Assembly (NCBI RefSeq): GCF_002917925.1
Contig: NZ_PPFE01000002.1
Coordinates: 372,001 to 436,000, forward strand
Direction: 5' to 3'
DNA: 64,000 bases
DNA from: Roseovarius confluentis
GTDB lineage: Bacteria > Pseudomonadota > Alphaproteobacteria > Rhodobacterales > Rhodobacteraceae
The notes beneath the pieces were generated by a model. The model did not search any database. It worked only from the letters and a program-made list of their open reading frames with translations, and was not told the origin of the DNA. Below, one piece after another: positions 1-9,520 of the stretch. Position 1 is the stretch's first letter. Every line of letters starts with the position of its first letter. Made by a program: the position numbers and the translations under genes.

Positions 1-125
1 TCGCGCAGCGTCGTCTTGCGCCAAGCACGCCGCCAGCCAGAAAGCTGTGCGGGGTGGGCATCTGTGTAGGCGTGGGTGCCGCGATTCACCAGGCTGCCAT
101 AGCCGAAGAAGAATCCGGGTTGCAC
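1..125 (-). CDS. Gamma-glutamylcyclotransferase-like protein, N-terminal fragment
   Basis: The minus strand read from 125 opens with a GTG codon and encodes VQPGFFFGYGSLVNRG followed by a segment ending WRRAWRKTTLR at the window edge. The FxFGYGSL(V/I)N motif is the N-terminal substrate-binding loop of the gamma-glutamylcyclotransferase fold, so the product is probably a GGCT-like enzyme. A purine-rich AGAAAGGTGG stretch lies a few bases upstream of the GTG, supporting this start. Only about 41 codons are present, so the catalytic glutamate and true subfamily (GGCT, ChaC, or AIG2-like) cannot be checked. It is divergent from the glycine cleavage genes, and its promoter must lie in 126-260. 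Confidence 0.6.
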   Translation of the reverse strand, partial: MQPGFFFGYGSLVNRGTHAYTDAHPAQLSGWRRAWRKTTLR

Positions 126-261
126 GTGGGGTACCACCTTTCTCGATTGCCCTGATGTCAACAGGCGTGGGGGCAAAGGTCAATGGGGGCGACCAAACTG
201 TGATCGGCGCCTGTCATTCTGCTTGCAGAGGTGCGGGGCGGTCACTACGCTACTAAAGTAT

Positions 262-414
262 CGGAACGGGAGAACCGGCGTTGCCGGTGCCGAAGGAGCA
301 ACCGCCCCGGAAACTCTCAGGCGCAAGGACCGGCCGATGGAAGACTCTGGAGAGATCGCGGGAAAACCCGCGGCGCCGAAGGGATAGCGATCTCAGGCGG
401 AAGGACAGAGGGGG
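262..414 (+). promoter_or_regulatory. Tandem glycine riboswitch
   Basis: Two consecutive glycine aptamers are recognisable. The first (about 262-334) has the GGGAGAA opening, the GCCGAAGGAGCAA core and the AAACTCTCAGGC...AAGGACCG closing. The second (about 342-414) has ACTCTGGAGAGA, GCCGAAGGGAT and ATCTCAGGCGGAAGGACAGAG. A short linker joins them, the classical cooperative tandem arrangement. It lies 83 bases upstream of gcvT, the standard target, and in this family glycine binding switches expression on. A small hairpin (GCGTC...GACGC, near 422-437) between aptamer 2 and gcvT could belong to the expression platform, but this is inference. Confidence 0.93.
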
Positions 415-497
415 CATCGAACGCGTCATGCGAGACGCGGAACGGATGCCGGTTGCCCTGCCAGATGCGCCCGGTGCGAGATGCGAAGGAGAGCCAC

Positions 498-1622
498 TTG
501 GACGATCTGCGCGAGACGCCGCTGACGGGCCTGCACAAGGCGCTGGGCGCAAAGATGACCGGGTTCGCGGGCTATGAGATGCCGCTGCAATACGAGCGCG
601 GCGTCATGGGCGAACACCTGCACACGCGGCAAAAGGCCGGGCTGTTCGATGTCAGCCACATGGGGCAGGTCCTGATCCGCCACGAAGCGGGATATGGCGG
701 CGCGGCGCAGGCGATGGAGCGGCTGGTGCCGGTGAGCCTGTTGGGGCTGGGCGAGAAGCGACAGAGATACGGATTTTTCACCAACGAGACGGGCGGCATC
801 CTCGATGATCTGATGCTGACCAACCGGGGCGATCACCTGTTGGTCGTGGTGAACGCGGCTTGCAAGGCGGATGATATCGCGTTGATGCGTGAAGGGCTGC
901 CCGATTGCGAGGTGACCGAGGTGACGGACCGCGCGCTGATCGCGTTGCAAGGGCCGAAGGCGGTCGATGCGCTGGCGCCGATCGCCGCGGGCTGCGAGAT
1001 CATGAAATTCCTGGATACCGGCATTTTCACCTCGGATTACGGGGAATTGTGGGTGTCACGCTCGGGCTATACCGGCGAGGACGGTTACGAGATTTCGGTG
1101 CCCAAAGCGCAGGCCGAACCGCTGGCGCGGGCGCTGCTGCTGCACGAGGCGGTGGAGCCGGTTGGCCTGGGCGCGCGCGACAGCCTGCGGCTGGAGGCGG
1201 GGCTGTGCCTTTACGGGCAGGATATCGACCAAGGCACCACGCCTGTGGAGGCGGGGCTGAGCTGGGCCATCCAGAAGGTGCGCCGCCGGGGCGGGGAGCG
1301 CGAAGGCGGATTCCCCGGCGCGGAGGTGATCCTGGACCAGTTGGAGAACGGCATGGCGCGGTGCCGCGTGGGGCTGCGCCCCGAGGGCCGTGCACCGATG
1401 CGCGCAGGCACGCAGATTTTCGGCAGCGAGACGGGCGGTGAGGCCGTGGGCCATGTCACCTCGGGCGCCTACGGGCCGAGCATCGAGGCGCCGATGTCGA
1501 TGGGATATGTCGCGGCGAGCCACGCCTCGGCCGGAACTACGCTCTATGGCGAGGTACGCGGCAAGCGCCTGCCCGTGCGGGTGGCGGATATGCCGTTCAC
1601 GCCATCAAATTTCAAACGCTGA
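498..1622 (+). CDS. gcvT: Aminomethyltransferase, glycine cleavage T protein
   Basis: T protein takes the aminomethyl group from lipoylated H protein, passes the carbon to tetrahydrofolate and releases ammonia. The product opens [19 protein letters not shown] and continues with [31 protein letters not shown] and [18 protein letters not shown], all characteristic of GcvT, and ends with the barrel domain ([11 protein letters not shown]). I chose the TTG at 498 because an AAGGAGA ribosome binding site sits 6 bases before it and the resulting 374 residues match the family. An in-frame ATG at 465 lacks this spacing and would overlap the riboswitch linker. First gene of the gcvT-gcvH-gcvP set, under the upstream glycine riboswitch. 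A TTG start may lower its translation. Confidence 0.95.
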   Translation: MDDLRETPLTGLHKALGAKMTGFAGYEMPLQYERGVMGEHLHTRQKAGLFDVSHMGQVLIRHEAGYGGAAQAMERLVPVSLLGLGEKRQRYGFFTNETGGILDDLMLTNRGDHLLVVVNAACKADDIALMREGLPDCEVTEVTDRALIALQGPKAVDALAPIAAGCEIMKFLDTGIFTSDYGELWVSRSGYTGEDGYEISVPKAQAEPLARALLLHEAVEPVGLGARDSLRLEAGLCLYGQDIDQGTTPVEAGLSWAIQKVRRRGGEREGGFPGAEVILDQLENGMARCRVGLRPEGRAPMRAGTQIFGSETGGEAVGHVTSGAYGPSIEAPMSMGYVAASHASAGTTLYGEVRGKRLPVRVADMPFTPSNFKR

Positions 1623-1639
1623 GCATCAGGGAGACTTGC

Positions 1640-1999
1640 ATGAAATACACCGAAGAACACGAGTGGCTGGACCAGGACGGGGATATCGTCACGGTCGGCA
1701 TCACCAGCCACGCCGCCGAGCAGCTGGGCGATATCGTCTTCGTGGAGCTGCCCGAGGTGGGCGCCGAGGTGACCAAGGACGACGAGATCGTGGTGATCGA
1801 GAGCGTCAAGGCGGCCTCGGATATCCTGGCGCCGCTGGATGGCGAGATCGTGGAAGTGAACGAAGTGCTGGCCGACACGCCCAGCAAGGTCAACGAGGAC
1901 CCCGAGGGCGACGGATGGTTCTTCAAGATCAAGCCGTCGGACACCTCGCCGATGGACGACTACATGGATGAAGCCGCCTACAAGGATTTCATCGACTGA
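1640..1999 (+). CDS. gcvH: Glycine cleavage system H protein
   Basis: Small lipoyl carrier (119 residues, normal size) that shuttles the aminomethyl intermediate between P, T and L proteins. The lipoylation site is clear: [15 protein letters not shown], with lysine 57 as the attachment residue. The N-terminus KYTEEHEWL is typical of the family. It starts 17 bases after gcvT with a GGGAGAC ribosome binding site, so it is co-transcribed with gcvT. The gap to gcvP is longer (153 bases) and holds a two-hairpin repeat, which could alter gcvP expression relative to gcvT-gcvH. Confidence 0.97.
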   Translation: MKYTEEHEWLDQDGDIVTVGITSHAAEQLGDIVFVELPEVGAEVTKDDEIVVIESVKAASDILAPLDGEIVEVNEVLADTPSKVNEDPEGDGWFFKIKPSDTSPMDDYMDEAAYKDFID

Positions 2000-2010
2000 T
2001 CCGCGCCGCC

Positions 2011-2096
2011 GGGCGCAAAATTTTTGAAAAATTTTGGCAAAAATCTTTCGAAGATTTTTGTGCCTTCGGCGGGGATATTTAGAGCCAGAGGAAGCG
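2011..2096. repeat. Two-hairpin A/T-rich dispersed repeat, copy 1
   Basis: Two perfect 9-bp hairpins stand side by side in an otherwise GC-rich region: arms AAAATTTTT/AAAAATTTT at 2017-2035 and AAAAATCTT/AAGATTTTT at 2039-2059, joined by GGC. They are followed by the tail TGCCTTCGGCGGGGATATTT. A second copy at 32931-32984 has the same architecture with compensated arm sequences. The position between gcvH and gcvP, inside a presumed operon, suggests a transcript-stability or attenuating role, but this is inference. Confidence 0.75.
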
Positions 2097-2152
2097 GGGG
2101 CGGTGCGGCCGCCCCGGCACAATCTTTTGTCCGACACCCGGGAGTGCCTGCC

Positions 2153-5005
2153 ATGCCGTTCGAGCCCACCGATTACCTGCCTTATGATTTCGCCAACCGG
2201 CGCCATATCGGGCCGTCGCCCGAGGAGATGGCCGAGATGTATGCCGCGTTGGGTGTGAAGGATCTCGATCAGCTGATCGACGAGACGGTGCCCAAATCGA
2301 TCCGCCAGGCGGAGAAACTGGATTTCGGCAAGCCCAAGTCCGAGCGCGAGTTGATGCACGAGATGCGGATGGTCGCGAGTCAAAACAAGGTTTTGGTGAG
2401 CCTCATCGGCCAAGGCTATCACGGCACCGTCACACCGCCGGCGATCCAGCGCAATATTCTGGAGAACCCGGCGTGGTATACCGCCTATACGCCCTACCAG
2501 CCCGAGATCAGCCAGGGACGGCTGGAGGCGCTTTTGAACTTCCAGACGATGATCTGTGACCTGACGGGGTTGGAGGTGGCGAATGCCTCGCTGCTGGATG
2601 AGGCGACGGCTTGTGCCGAGGCGATGACCATGGCGCAGCGGGTGGCCAAATCGAAGGCGAAGGCGTTTTTCGTCGACCGGGATTGTCATCCGCAGAACAT
2701 CGCGGTGGTGCAGACGCGGGCCGCGCCGCTGGGGATCGAGGTGATCGTGGGCGACCCGGAGAAGATGGAGGCGGACAAGGTCTTTGGCGCGCTCTTTCAG
2801 TATCCCGGGACCTACGGCCATGTGCGGGATTTCACGCCGCAGATGGAGGCGTTGCACGCCGAGAACGCGATCGGGATCGTCTCGGCGGACCCGCTGGCGC
2901 TGACCCTGCTGAAGGAACCCGGCGCAATGGGCGCGGATATCGCGGTGGGCTCGGTTCAGCGGTTCGGCGTGCCGATGGGCTATGGCGGGCCGCACGCGGC
3001 CTACATGGCCTGCAAGGACGCGATGAAGCGGGCCATGCCGGGGCGGATCGTGGGCGTGTCGGTGGATTCCCATGGCAACCGGGCCTACCGGCTGTCCTTG
3101 CAGACCCGCGAGCAGCATATCCGGCGCGAGAAGGCCACGTCGAATGTCTGTACCGCGCAGGCGCTCTTGGCCGTGATGGCGTCGATGTATGCTGTCTTTC
3201 ACGGGCCGAAGGGCTTGCAGGCCATTGCGCAACGTATTCACCGCAAGACCGTGCGACTGGCCAAGGGGCTGGAGGCGGCGGGGTTCAAGGTGGACCCGCA
3301 GGTCTATTTCGACACGATCACGGTGGATGTGGGTCCGTTGCAGGCGGCGGTGATGAAATCGGCGGTGGACGAGGGGATCAACCTGCGCCGGGTGGGCGAG
3401 CACCGCGTCGGTATCACGCTGGACGAGGCGACCCGGCCCAAGAATATCGAGGCGGTCTGGCGGGCCTTCGGGATTGAGAAGGCGGACGAGGATTTTAAGC
3501 CGGAGTACCGCGTGCCCGAAAAGATGCACCGGAAGAGCGGGTACCTCGAGCATCCGATCTTTCACATGAACCGGGCCGAGACCGAGATGATGCGCTATAT
3601 GCGGCGGCTGGCGGACCGGGACCTGGCGCTGGACCGGGCGATGATCCCGCTGGGGTCGTGCACGATGAAGTTGAACGCCGCCGCCGAGATGATGCCGATC
3701 AGCATGCGGGAATTCGCGCGGTTGCATCCGTTCTGCCCGAAGGACCAGGCCGAAGGGTACCGCGTGATGATCGACGATCTGAGTGCAAGGCTGTGCGAGA
3801 TCACCGGCTATGACGACATGTCGATGCAGCCCAATTCGGGCGCGCAGGGAGAGTATGCGGGGCTGCTGACCATATCCGGGTATCATGCCGCGAATGGCGA
3901 GGGGCATCGCAATGTCTGCCTGATTCCGATGTCCGCGCATGGCACCAACCCGGCCAGTGCGCAGATGGTGGGCTGGAAAGTGGTGCCGGTGAAGTCGGCG
4001 GCGAACGGGGATATCGACCTTGACGACTTCCGCGCCAAGGCGGAGGCCAATGCCGCGAATCTCGCCGGCTGCATGATCACCTATCCCAGCACGCATGGTG
4101 TCTTCGAGGAAACCGTGCTGGAGGTGTGCAAGATCACCCATGATCACGGCGGCCAGGTCTATATCGACGGGGCGAACCTGAATGCCATGGTGGGGCTGTC
4201 GCGGCCCGGGGATCTGGGCGGCGACGTGAGCCACCTGAACCTGCACAAGACGTTCTGCATTCCGCATGGCGGGGGCGGGCCCGGCATGGGGCCGATTGGC
4301 GTGAAGGCGCACCTGGCGCCGCATCTGCCGGGCGATCCGCGCGGGCAGGACGACGGGCCGGGGCCGGTGTCGGCGGCGCCTTACGGCTCGGCCTCGATCC
4401 TGCCGATCAGCTGGGCCTATACGCTGCTGATGGGCGGCGAGGGGCTGACGCAGGCGACGCGGGTGGCGATCTTGAATGCCAACTACATCGCCAAGCGGCT
4501 GGAGGGCGCGTATGACGTGCTGTACCGGGGCCGCAACGACCGGGTGGCGCATGAGTGCATCCTGGACACGCGGCCTTTCGCGGACAGTGCGGGCGTGACG
4601 GTGGATGACATCGCCAAGCGGCTGATGGATTGCGGGTTTCACGCGCCGACGATGAGCTGGCCGGTGGCCGGCACGCTGATGATCGAGCCGACGGAATCCG
4701 AGACCAAGGCGGAGCTGGACCGGTTCTGCGATGCGATGCTGGCGATCCGCGAGGAGATCCGCGCCATCGAGGACGGCCAAAGCGACCGCGAGAACAATCC
4801 GCTGAAACACGCGCCGCACACGATGGAAGATCTCGTGCGGGACTGGGACCGGCCCTATAGCCGCGAGCAGGCCTGTTTCCCGCCGGGCGCGTTCCGGGTG
4901 GACAAGTACTGGCCGCCGGTGAACCGGGTCGACAACGTCTTTGGCGACCGGAACCTGGTGTGCACCTGCCCGCCGATGGAGGAGTATGCCGAGGCGGCGG
5001 AGTGA
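2153..5005 (+). CDS. gcvP: Glycine dehydrogenase (decarboxylating), P protein
   Basis: PLP enzyme that decarboxylates glycine and loads the aminomethyl group onto GcvH. The 950-residue length matches the fused single-chain (N+C half) P protein. The N-terminal half begins [16 protein letters not shown]. The C-terminal half carries the PLP lysine in [16 protein letters not shown] (lysine about residue 699) and the glycine-rich loop. The ATG at 2153 is chosen because homology starts there and GGGAGTG lies upstream; longer in-frame openings upstream run through the hairpin repeat and are not coding. Third gene of the set. gcvP is followed by a terminator-like hairpin, so the lpd (L protein) gene is elsewhere. 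Confidence 0.96.
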   Translation: MPFEPTDYLPYDFANRRHIGPSPEEMAEMYAALGVKDLDQLIDETVPKSIRQAEKLDFGKPKSERELMHEMRMVASQNKVLVSLIGQGYHGTVTPPAIQRNILENPAWYTAYTPYQPEISQGRLEALLNFQTMICDLTGLEVANASLLDEATACAEAMTMAQRVAKSKAKAFFVDRDCHPQNIAVVQTRAAPLGIEVIVGDPEKMEADKVFGALFQYPGTYGHVRDFTPQMEALHAENAIGIVSADPLALTLLKEPGAMGADIAVGSVQRFGVPMGYGGPHAAYMACKDAMKRAMPGRIVGVSVDSHGNRAYRLSLQTREQHIRREKATSNVCTAQALLAVMASMYAVFHGPKGLQAIAQRIHRKTVRLAKGLEAAGFKVDPQVYFDTITVDVGPLQAAVMKSAVDEGINLRRVGEHRVGITLDEATRPKNIEAVWRAFGIEKADEDFKPEYRVPEKMHRKSGYLEHPIFHMNRAETEMMRYMRRLADRDLALDRAMIPLGSCTMKLNAAAEMMPISMREFARLHPFCPKDQAEGYRVMIDDLSARLCEITGYDDMSMQPNSGAQGEYAGLLTISGYHAANGEGHRNVCLIPMSAHGTNPASAQMVGWKVVPVKSAANGDIDLDDFRAKAEANAANLAGCMITYPSTHGVFEETVLEVCKITHDHGGQVYIDGANLNAMVGLSRPGDLGGDVSHLNLHKTFCIPHGGGGPGMGPIGVKAHLAPHLPGDPRGQDDGPGPVSAAPYGSASILPISWAYTLLMGGEGLTQATRVAILNANYIAKRLEGAYDVLYRGRNDRVAHECILDTRPFADSAGVTVDDIAKRLMDCGFHAPTMSWPVAGTLMIEPTESETKAELDRFCDAMLAIREEIRAIEDGQSDRENNPLKHAPHTMEDLVRDWDRPYSREQACFPPGAFRVDKYWPPVNRVDNVFGDRNLVCTCPPMEEYAEAAE

Positions 5006-5016
5006 CCATGTAATCA

Positions 5017-5047
5017 GGCGGCCTCCCGGAGGAGACCGCCCTTACTT
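5017..5047 (+). terminator. Probable terminator of the gcv operon
   Basis: A hairpin with arms GGCGGCCTCC and GGAGACCGCC (one mismatch, 3-base loop) begins 12 bases after the gcvP stop and is followed by CTTACTTT. The stem is strong; the T-run is weak. Confidence 0.6.
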
Positions 5048-5353
5048 TGGTACTGAAATCACTCTCTAAAATCCTTGGGTCGTGCCCGGGACAGGGGCGG
5101 GACCCTCGTTCGGAAGGTGGGAGAGCCCTTCGAACGATTGCCCATGGGTCGCGGCGGGGGCGCGACGGGTTCAAATTATTTTGCGGATGTGCAGAGGAGG
5201 GCGTGCAGAAGAGGTGTGGGGCTTGCGGGTTGCAAGCCGTGCCGCCAGCCGCGCTGCGTCTGACTGACGAGCGGGTGCGTGGTGCCGGAGGTCCCGGATC
5301 AGGTCCGGGACGGGGAGGCACCAGGCTTGCAGGTCTGGTGCGAAGGCTGAACG
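5048..5353. other. Intergenic region between gcvP and the phosphatase gene
   Basis: About 300 bases between two convergent genes. I find no convincing coding region. It contains a half-site GTGCCCGGGAC near 5083 and one complete copy of the 21-base palindromic repeat at 5291-5311. The rest shows nothing I can name. Confidence 0.5.
5291..5311. repeat. 21-base dispersed palindrome, copy 1
   Basis: Palindrome with arms GTCCCGGA and TCCGGGAC around a short centre (TCAGG). It is one of four similar copies in this window (also 10249-10269, 13331-13351, 27788-27808), all intergenic and all with the same orientation of the asymmetric centre. Confidence 0.7.
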
Positions 5354-6229
5354 TTACGCGGAGTCGTCCTCGACCAGTATCGAGAACACTTCGTGCAGAT
5401 TTTGCCAGCTGGCCTCGTTCGCGGCGGCAAGCAGGTAGCCGGTTTCGATGCCCGCGTTGTAATCGCGGCCGTCCAGCATCCGCACGACGCCGCCGGCGCG
5501 TTGGACGATCAGAACGCCCGCCGCGTGGTCCCACGGATTGAGCGTGGAAGAGAGCAGGAAATCGGCGTGGCCTTGCGCCAGCATCCGGTATTCATGGCAC
5601 GAGCAGCGCAACGAGCCCGTGCGGCCGAATTTCGGGAGAAGCGGTGCCAGCTCTTCCTGCACCGCGCGGTCCATCAATGAGAAGTGAATGTAGCCCGAAA
5701 GGCTGTCGATCTCGCCGCCTTGCGAGGTCGAAACCGGGCGGGCGCGGCCGGTGGCGCGGGTCATCTGGGCGGCACCGTCCTCTTCGGCGGTGATGAAATC
5801 GTCCATCACCGGATCGTAGAGCAGGCCGAAGACCGGTTTGCCGAAGCGGGTGACCGAGACGATGACGCCGAACACCGCCAGACCATTGACGAAGTTCCAC
5901 GTGCCGTCGACGGGATCGAGGATGAAGGCAAGTTCGGCCTCGGCCAGCTTGCCGCGCAGGGCAGGGTCGGCGGCGGCGGCTTCCTCACCCACGACGAGGG
6001 CGTGGGGGAACATTTTTTGAAGGCCGCGCGCGATCATGGCCTCGGCCGCGTGGTCGGCCTCGGTCACCAGGTCGTCGGGACCGGATTTCGAGGTGATGTC
6101 GGCGGCGGCAAGGTTGCGGAAGCGGGGCATGACCTCGGCCCGGGCGGCGCGGCGGACAAGGTTGACGAGCGCAGCCTTCTGCGCCTTTGTCAGCGGCGAT
6201 GACACGGGGATGGGCAGGGTTTCCGTCAT
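5354..6229 (-). CDS. Inositol monophosphatase family phosphatase
   Basis: A 291-residue Mg-dependent phosphomonoesterase of the IMPase superfamily. The metal ligands are visible: GEE at 81-83, DPVDGTW at 105-111 and WDHAAG at 233-238, in the usual order and spacing. Members of this branch include histidinol-phosphatase HisN, inositol-1-phosphatase and 3'(2'),5'-bisphosphate nucleotidase CysQ; the sequence alone does not decide the substrate. It reads away from the permease gene downstream of which it lies (94-base gap), so it could be the last gene of that minus-strand unit or have its own promoter. Confidence 0.9.
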   Translation of the reverse strand: MTETLPIPVSSPLTKAQKAALVNLVRRAARAEVMPRFRNLAAADITSKSGPDDLVTEADHAAEAMIARGLQKMFPHALVVGEEAAAADPALRGKLAEAELAFILDPVDGTWNFVNGLAVFGVIVSVTRFGKPVFGLLYDPVMDDFITAEEDGAAQMTRATGRARPVSTSQGGEIDSLSGYIHFSLMDRAVQEELAPLLPKFGRTGSLRCSCHEYRMLAQGHADFLLSSTLNPWDHAAGVLIVQRAGGVVRMLDGRDYNAGIETGYLLAAANEASWQNLHEVFSILVEDDSA

Positions 6230-6323
6230 GGACGCTCCTTGTACGACTCGAAGGTGAGGGAATGCGGATTAAGTGCCACCGCGCGCGCCGGATCGCAACC
6301 GGATCGGGGTACGGGATGGGCGG

Positions 6324-8825
6324 TTATTCGCGGCTGCGCAAAACTTTTGCGGGGCGGGCCGAGATGGGGCCCAGGGCAAAGGCGAGGCCCGCCAGCAGGC
6401 TGATCAGTGCGCCGCCCGCGACGATGCCGAGTGCGGGGGGCCAGGCCACGGCGAAAGAGGTTTCCATCACGTAGTGGCTGACGGCCCAGGCGCCGGCGAT
6501 GCCAGCACCGAGTGCGACGCTGCCCGCCGCTGCGCCGAGGAGCGCGGCGCGCAGGGAAAGACCCCAGAGGATGCGGGCGCGGCTGGCACCGAGCACCTTG
6601 AGGATCGCCGCCTCGTAGCTGCGGGCGCGGGCATCGGCGGCGGCGGCGCCGATCAGCACCATGAAGCCGGTGAGTAGCGTTGCGGCGGCGCCCCATGCGG
6701 TGGCCGAGGCGAGACTGCCCAGAAGGTCGCTGACGCGGGAGACGGCGTCGCGCACCGAGATGGCGGTGATGTTGGGGAACTGGCGCGAGAGGTCGCGGAG
6801 GATGGCGGTTTCCGATTCGGCGTTGGAGTAGACCGTGGCGATATAGCTGTGCGGGGCGTTCACCAGCGCGGCCTCGTTCAGGATCATGATGAAGCCCATG
6901 CCGGCGGTGGAAAAATCGACCTCGCGGAAGGAGGTGATTTCCGCCGTCAGGTCGCGGCCGAGGATGTTGAGGGTAATCTCGTCGCCAAGGCTCAGGCCCA
7001 TCTCTTCGGCTTCCTCGGCGGCGAAGCTGACCTGGGGCGGGCCGGAGTAGTCCTCGGGCCACCAGTTGCCGTCCGTAACTGTGCTGCGGTCGGGCAGGGC
7101 GGCGGCATAGCTGACGCCGCGGTCGCCTTGCAGGACCCAGTGATCGCCGGCGACCTCGGCTGCGGGCTGGCCGTTGATCTCGGAAAGGATACCGCGAAGC
7201 ATGGGGGCGGCGTCCACGCGGGTGACGCCGGTGTCGCTGTCGAGCCGGGCCGAGAAGTCGGGCATCTGGTCGCGCTGGATGTCGACGAAGAAGAAGCTGG
7301 GCGCACGGGTGGGCAGGTCCCGGGTGATGGCGTCGCGCAGGTTGCGGTCGACCTGGCCCACGGCGGCAAGGACCGACAGGCCGAGGCCGAGCGACAGGAC
7401 CACGGCGCTGGCGGTGCTGCGCGGGCCGCCTATGGCGCCGAGCGCCCAGCCGAGCGCGGTGCGGCCCCGGGCCAGCGGGCGCATTTTGCGGGCGGCGGCG
7501 CGCAGGGCAAGGCCCGCGAGGGCCAGCACGACGAGGGCGGCGGCGATGGAGCCTGCCGTCCAGTAGGTCAGGGTCGCGTTGCCGGAGAACCATGCAGCGA
7601 CCCAGACGAGAACCGCGACGAGGGCGGCGGTGGTCAGGATGAAACCCGCGCCGGGGATCGTGCCGGACGTGTCGGCGTCTCGGTAAAGCGCGGCAGGGCG
7701 GATATCTCGTGCCTGAGCGAGCGGCCAGAGCGTGAAGATGAGGATGGTGAGGGCGCTGTAGATCGCGGCCTCGGCCATGGGTCCCGGGTAGGGGGCGAAG
7801 ACGGCAGGCACCGGCAGTTGCGCGGTGATGATGGGCGACAGCAGCACCGGCAGGCCGACGCCGAGGGCGAGGCCGAGGGTGATGCCAAGGGCGCCCAGAA
7901 CGGCGACCTGCATCAGGTAGGTGAGGAAGATCGTGCGTTGGTCCGCGCCGAGACTGCGGAGGATGGCGATGGTCTGCGTCTTGCCCGACAGATAGGCGCG
8001 CAGCGCGGCGGAGATGCCGACGCCGCCGACGGCCAGACCGGAGAGGCCCACGAGGATCAGGAACGCGCCGAGACGCTCGACGAATTCGGCCACGCCCGGC
8101 GCGCCGTTTCGGGCGTCGGACCAGCGCATGCCGCTGCCTTCGAGGGCGTCCTCGGCCTCTGCCCGGGTGGCGTCGAGATTTGTGCCGGGGGGCAGGTCGA
8201 GGCGGTAATGCGAGGAAAAGAGCGTGCCGGGTTCGAGCAATCCCGCGCCGTCCAGCGCGCTGCGCATGACGATGGTGCGGGGGCCGAGGCCGAAGCCGCC
8301 GGTGCGGCTGTCGGGTTCCCGCTCGATCAGGGCGCGCAAGGTGAAAGATTTGGAGCCCAGCGTGACGGTGTCGCCGGGGGTCGCGCCAAGGCGGTCAGCC
8401 AGGGTGGGGTGCATGACGAGGCCATCATTCACCAGCGCCTCATTCAGGGGAATGTCGGGGGAAAGGCCCACCGTGCCCACGAGGGGATAGGCGGTGTCAA
8501 CGGCTTTCACCTGCGTCAGGCTGCGTTCCTCTCCGAAGACGGCCATGGAGCGGAAATCGGCGATCTCGGAGACTTGCGTGGCGGTGTCTTGCATCCACGC
8601 AAGCTCGTCCGGGTTGGCGAAGCGGTAGGTCAGTTCGATTTCCGCGTCGCCGCCCAAGAGCGTGGCGCCTTCCTGGGCGAGGCCCTCGGTGATGCTCTGG
8701 CGGACGGTGCCGACGGCGGCGATGGCCGCGACGCCGAGGATCACGCAGGCAAGGAAGATGCGGAACCCGTGCAGGCCGCCGCGCAGTTCGCGGGCCGCAA
8801 GGCGTGCGGCGAGCCGGAGTTTCAT
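6324..8825 (-). CDS. FtsX-family ABC transporter permease (YbbP-like)
   Basis: An 833-residue inner membrane permease. The N-terminus has one membrane segment (FLACVILGVAAIAAVGTV), a long periplasmic domain (about 45-250), and then FtsX-type membrane segments around 260-390. Further hydrophobic segments (about 405-460) and a second periplasmic part come before the last FtsX domain near 715-820 (LLTGFMVLIGAAAADARAR). This duplicated layout and its partner ATPase match E. coli YbbP. In E. coli ybbA-ybbP is divergent from tesA, and the same arrangement occurs here. Its start overlaps the ATPase stop by 4 bases (ATGA). Proposed substrates in this family are lipids or lipoproteins, but none is established for this gene. 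Confidence 0.88.
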   Translation of the reverse strand: MKLRLAARLAARELRGGLHGFRIFLACVILGVAAIAAVGTVRQSITEGLAQEGATLLGGDAEIELTYRFANPDELAWMQDTATQVSEIADFRSMAVFGEERSLTQVKAVDTAYPLVGTVGLSPDIPLNEALVNDGLVMHPTLADRLGATPGDTVTLGSKSFTLRALIEREPDSRTGGFGLGPRTIVMRSALDGAGLLEPGTLFSSHYRLDLPPGTNLDATRAEAEDALEGSGMRWSDARNGAPGVAEFVERLGAFLILVGLSGLAVGGVGISAALRAYLSGKTQTIAILRSLGADQRTIFLTYLMQVAVLGALGITLGLALGVGLPVLLSPIITAQLPVPAVFAPYPGPMAEAAIYSALTILIFTLWPLAQARDIRPAALYRDADTSGTIPGAGFILTTAALVAVLVWVAAWFSGNATLTYWTAGSIAAALVVLALAGLALRAAARKMRPLARGRTALGWALGAIGGPRSTASAVVLSLGLGLSVLAAVGQVDRNLRDAITRDLPTRAPSFFFVDIQRDQMPDFSARLDSDTGVTRVDAAPMLRGILSEINGQPAAEVAGDHWVLQGDRGVSYAAALPDRSTVTDGNWWPEDYSGPPQVSFAAEEAEEMGLSLGDEITLNILGRDLTAEITSFREVDFSTAGMGFIMILNEAALVNAPHSYIATVYSNAESETAILRDLSRQFPNITAISVRDAVSRVSDLLGSLASATAWGAAATLLTGFMVLIGAAAADARARSYEAAILKVLGASRARILWGLSLRAALLGAAAGSVALGAGIAGAWAVSHYVMETSFAVAWPPALGIVAGGALISLLAGLAFALGPISARPAKVLRSRE

Positions 8826-9520
8826 GCGGTGCGGGCCTTGGGGGTCTGACGCTCGGAAAGGTGGCCGTCGCTGAGTTCGGCCACGCGGGCGCAGCGATCG
8901 GCAAGGCCGGGGTCGTGGGTGACGAGGACCAGCGTGGCGCCGTGGCGGTCCTGAAGACCGAAGAGCAGATCGATGATGGCGGTGCCGGTGGTGCTGTCGA
9001 GATTGCCTGTGGGCTCGTCCGCCAAGAGGATATCGGGGCGCGGCGCGGCGGCGCGGGCCAATGCCACGCGCTGTTGCTCGCCGCCCGAGAGTTGCGAGGG
9101 ATAGTGGTTCAGGCGTTTGCCCAGGCCCACGGCGGTCAGCTCCTCCTCGGCGCGGGTGAAGGCGTCGGGATTGCCGGCCAGTTCGAGGGGGGTGGCGACG
9201 TTTTCCAGTGCGGTCATGGTTGGAATAAGGTGGAAGGACTGGAAGACCACGCCGATATGATCGCGGCGCAGGCGGGCGAGCGCATCCTCGGACATTGTCG
9301 TGAGGTCTTGGCCCAAGGCCGTGACCGTGCCACCGGTGGCGCGTTCCAGCCCGCCCATCAGCATCAGCAGCGAGGATTTGCCGGAACCCGACGGCCCCAC
9401 CAGCCCGAGTGTGTCGCCGCGGTGGACATCGAGGCTGATCGCCTCAAGTATGTCGACGGGGCCTGCATTGCCTTGCAGCGAGAGTGCGGCCTCGCGTAGC
9501 GATAACACGGGGTCTGTCAT
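8822..9520 (-). CDS. ABC transporter ATP-binding protein (YbbA/LolD-like)
   Basis: A 232-residue ATPase with Walker [10 protein letters not shown] (42-50), signature [14 protein letters not shown] and Walker [13 protein letters not shown], typical of the LolD/MacB/FtsE group that partners FtsX-type permeases. The start is set at 9520 because the protein then begins [13 protein letters not shown], directly before the first strand of the nucleotide-binding domain. A longer in-frame opening to 9580 would overlap the divergent esterase gene further. It is translationally coupled to the permease. Its ATG overlaps the ATG of the divergent esterase gene. Confidence 0.9.
   Translation of the reverse strand: MTDPVLSLREAALSLQGNAGPVDILEAISLDVHRGDTLGLVGPSGSGKSSLLMLMGGLERATGGTVTALGQDLTTMSEDALARLRRDHIGVVFQSFHLIPTMTALENVATPLELAGNPDAFTRAEEELTAVGLGKRLNHYPSQLSGGEQQRVALARAAAPRPDILLADEPTGNLDSTTGTAIIDLLFGLQDRHGATLVLVTHDPGLADRCARVAELSDGHLSERQTPKARTA

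Noticed and set aside
1544..4819. A very long open frame (over 1000 codons) on the minus strand opposite gcvT-gcvH-gcvP
   Set aside because: The plus-strand genes have unmistakable family motifs; the antisense product is His/Arg/Gln-rich with no domain, the usual artefact of high GC codon use.
6336..6352. GCAAAACTTTTGCGG resembling the twin-hairpin repeat
   Set aside because: It lies within the conserved C-terminal coding region of the permease (KVLRSRE end) and lacks the second hairpin.
6849..8849. Long plus-strand frame opposite the FtsX-like permease
   Set aside because: Gly/Ala/Asp-rich shadow of the permease; no ribosome binding site or recognisable motif.
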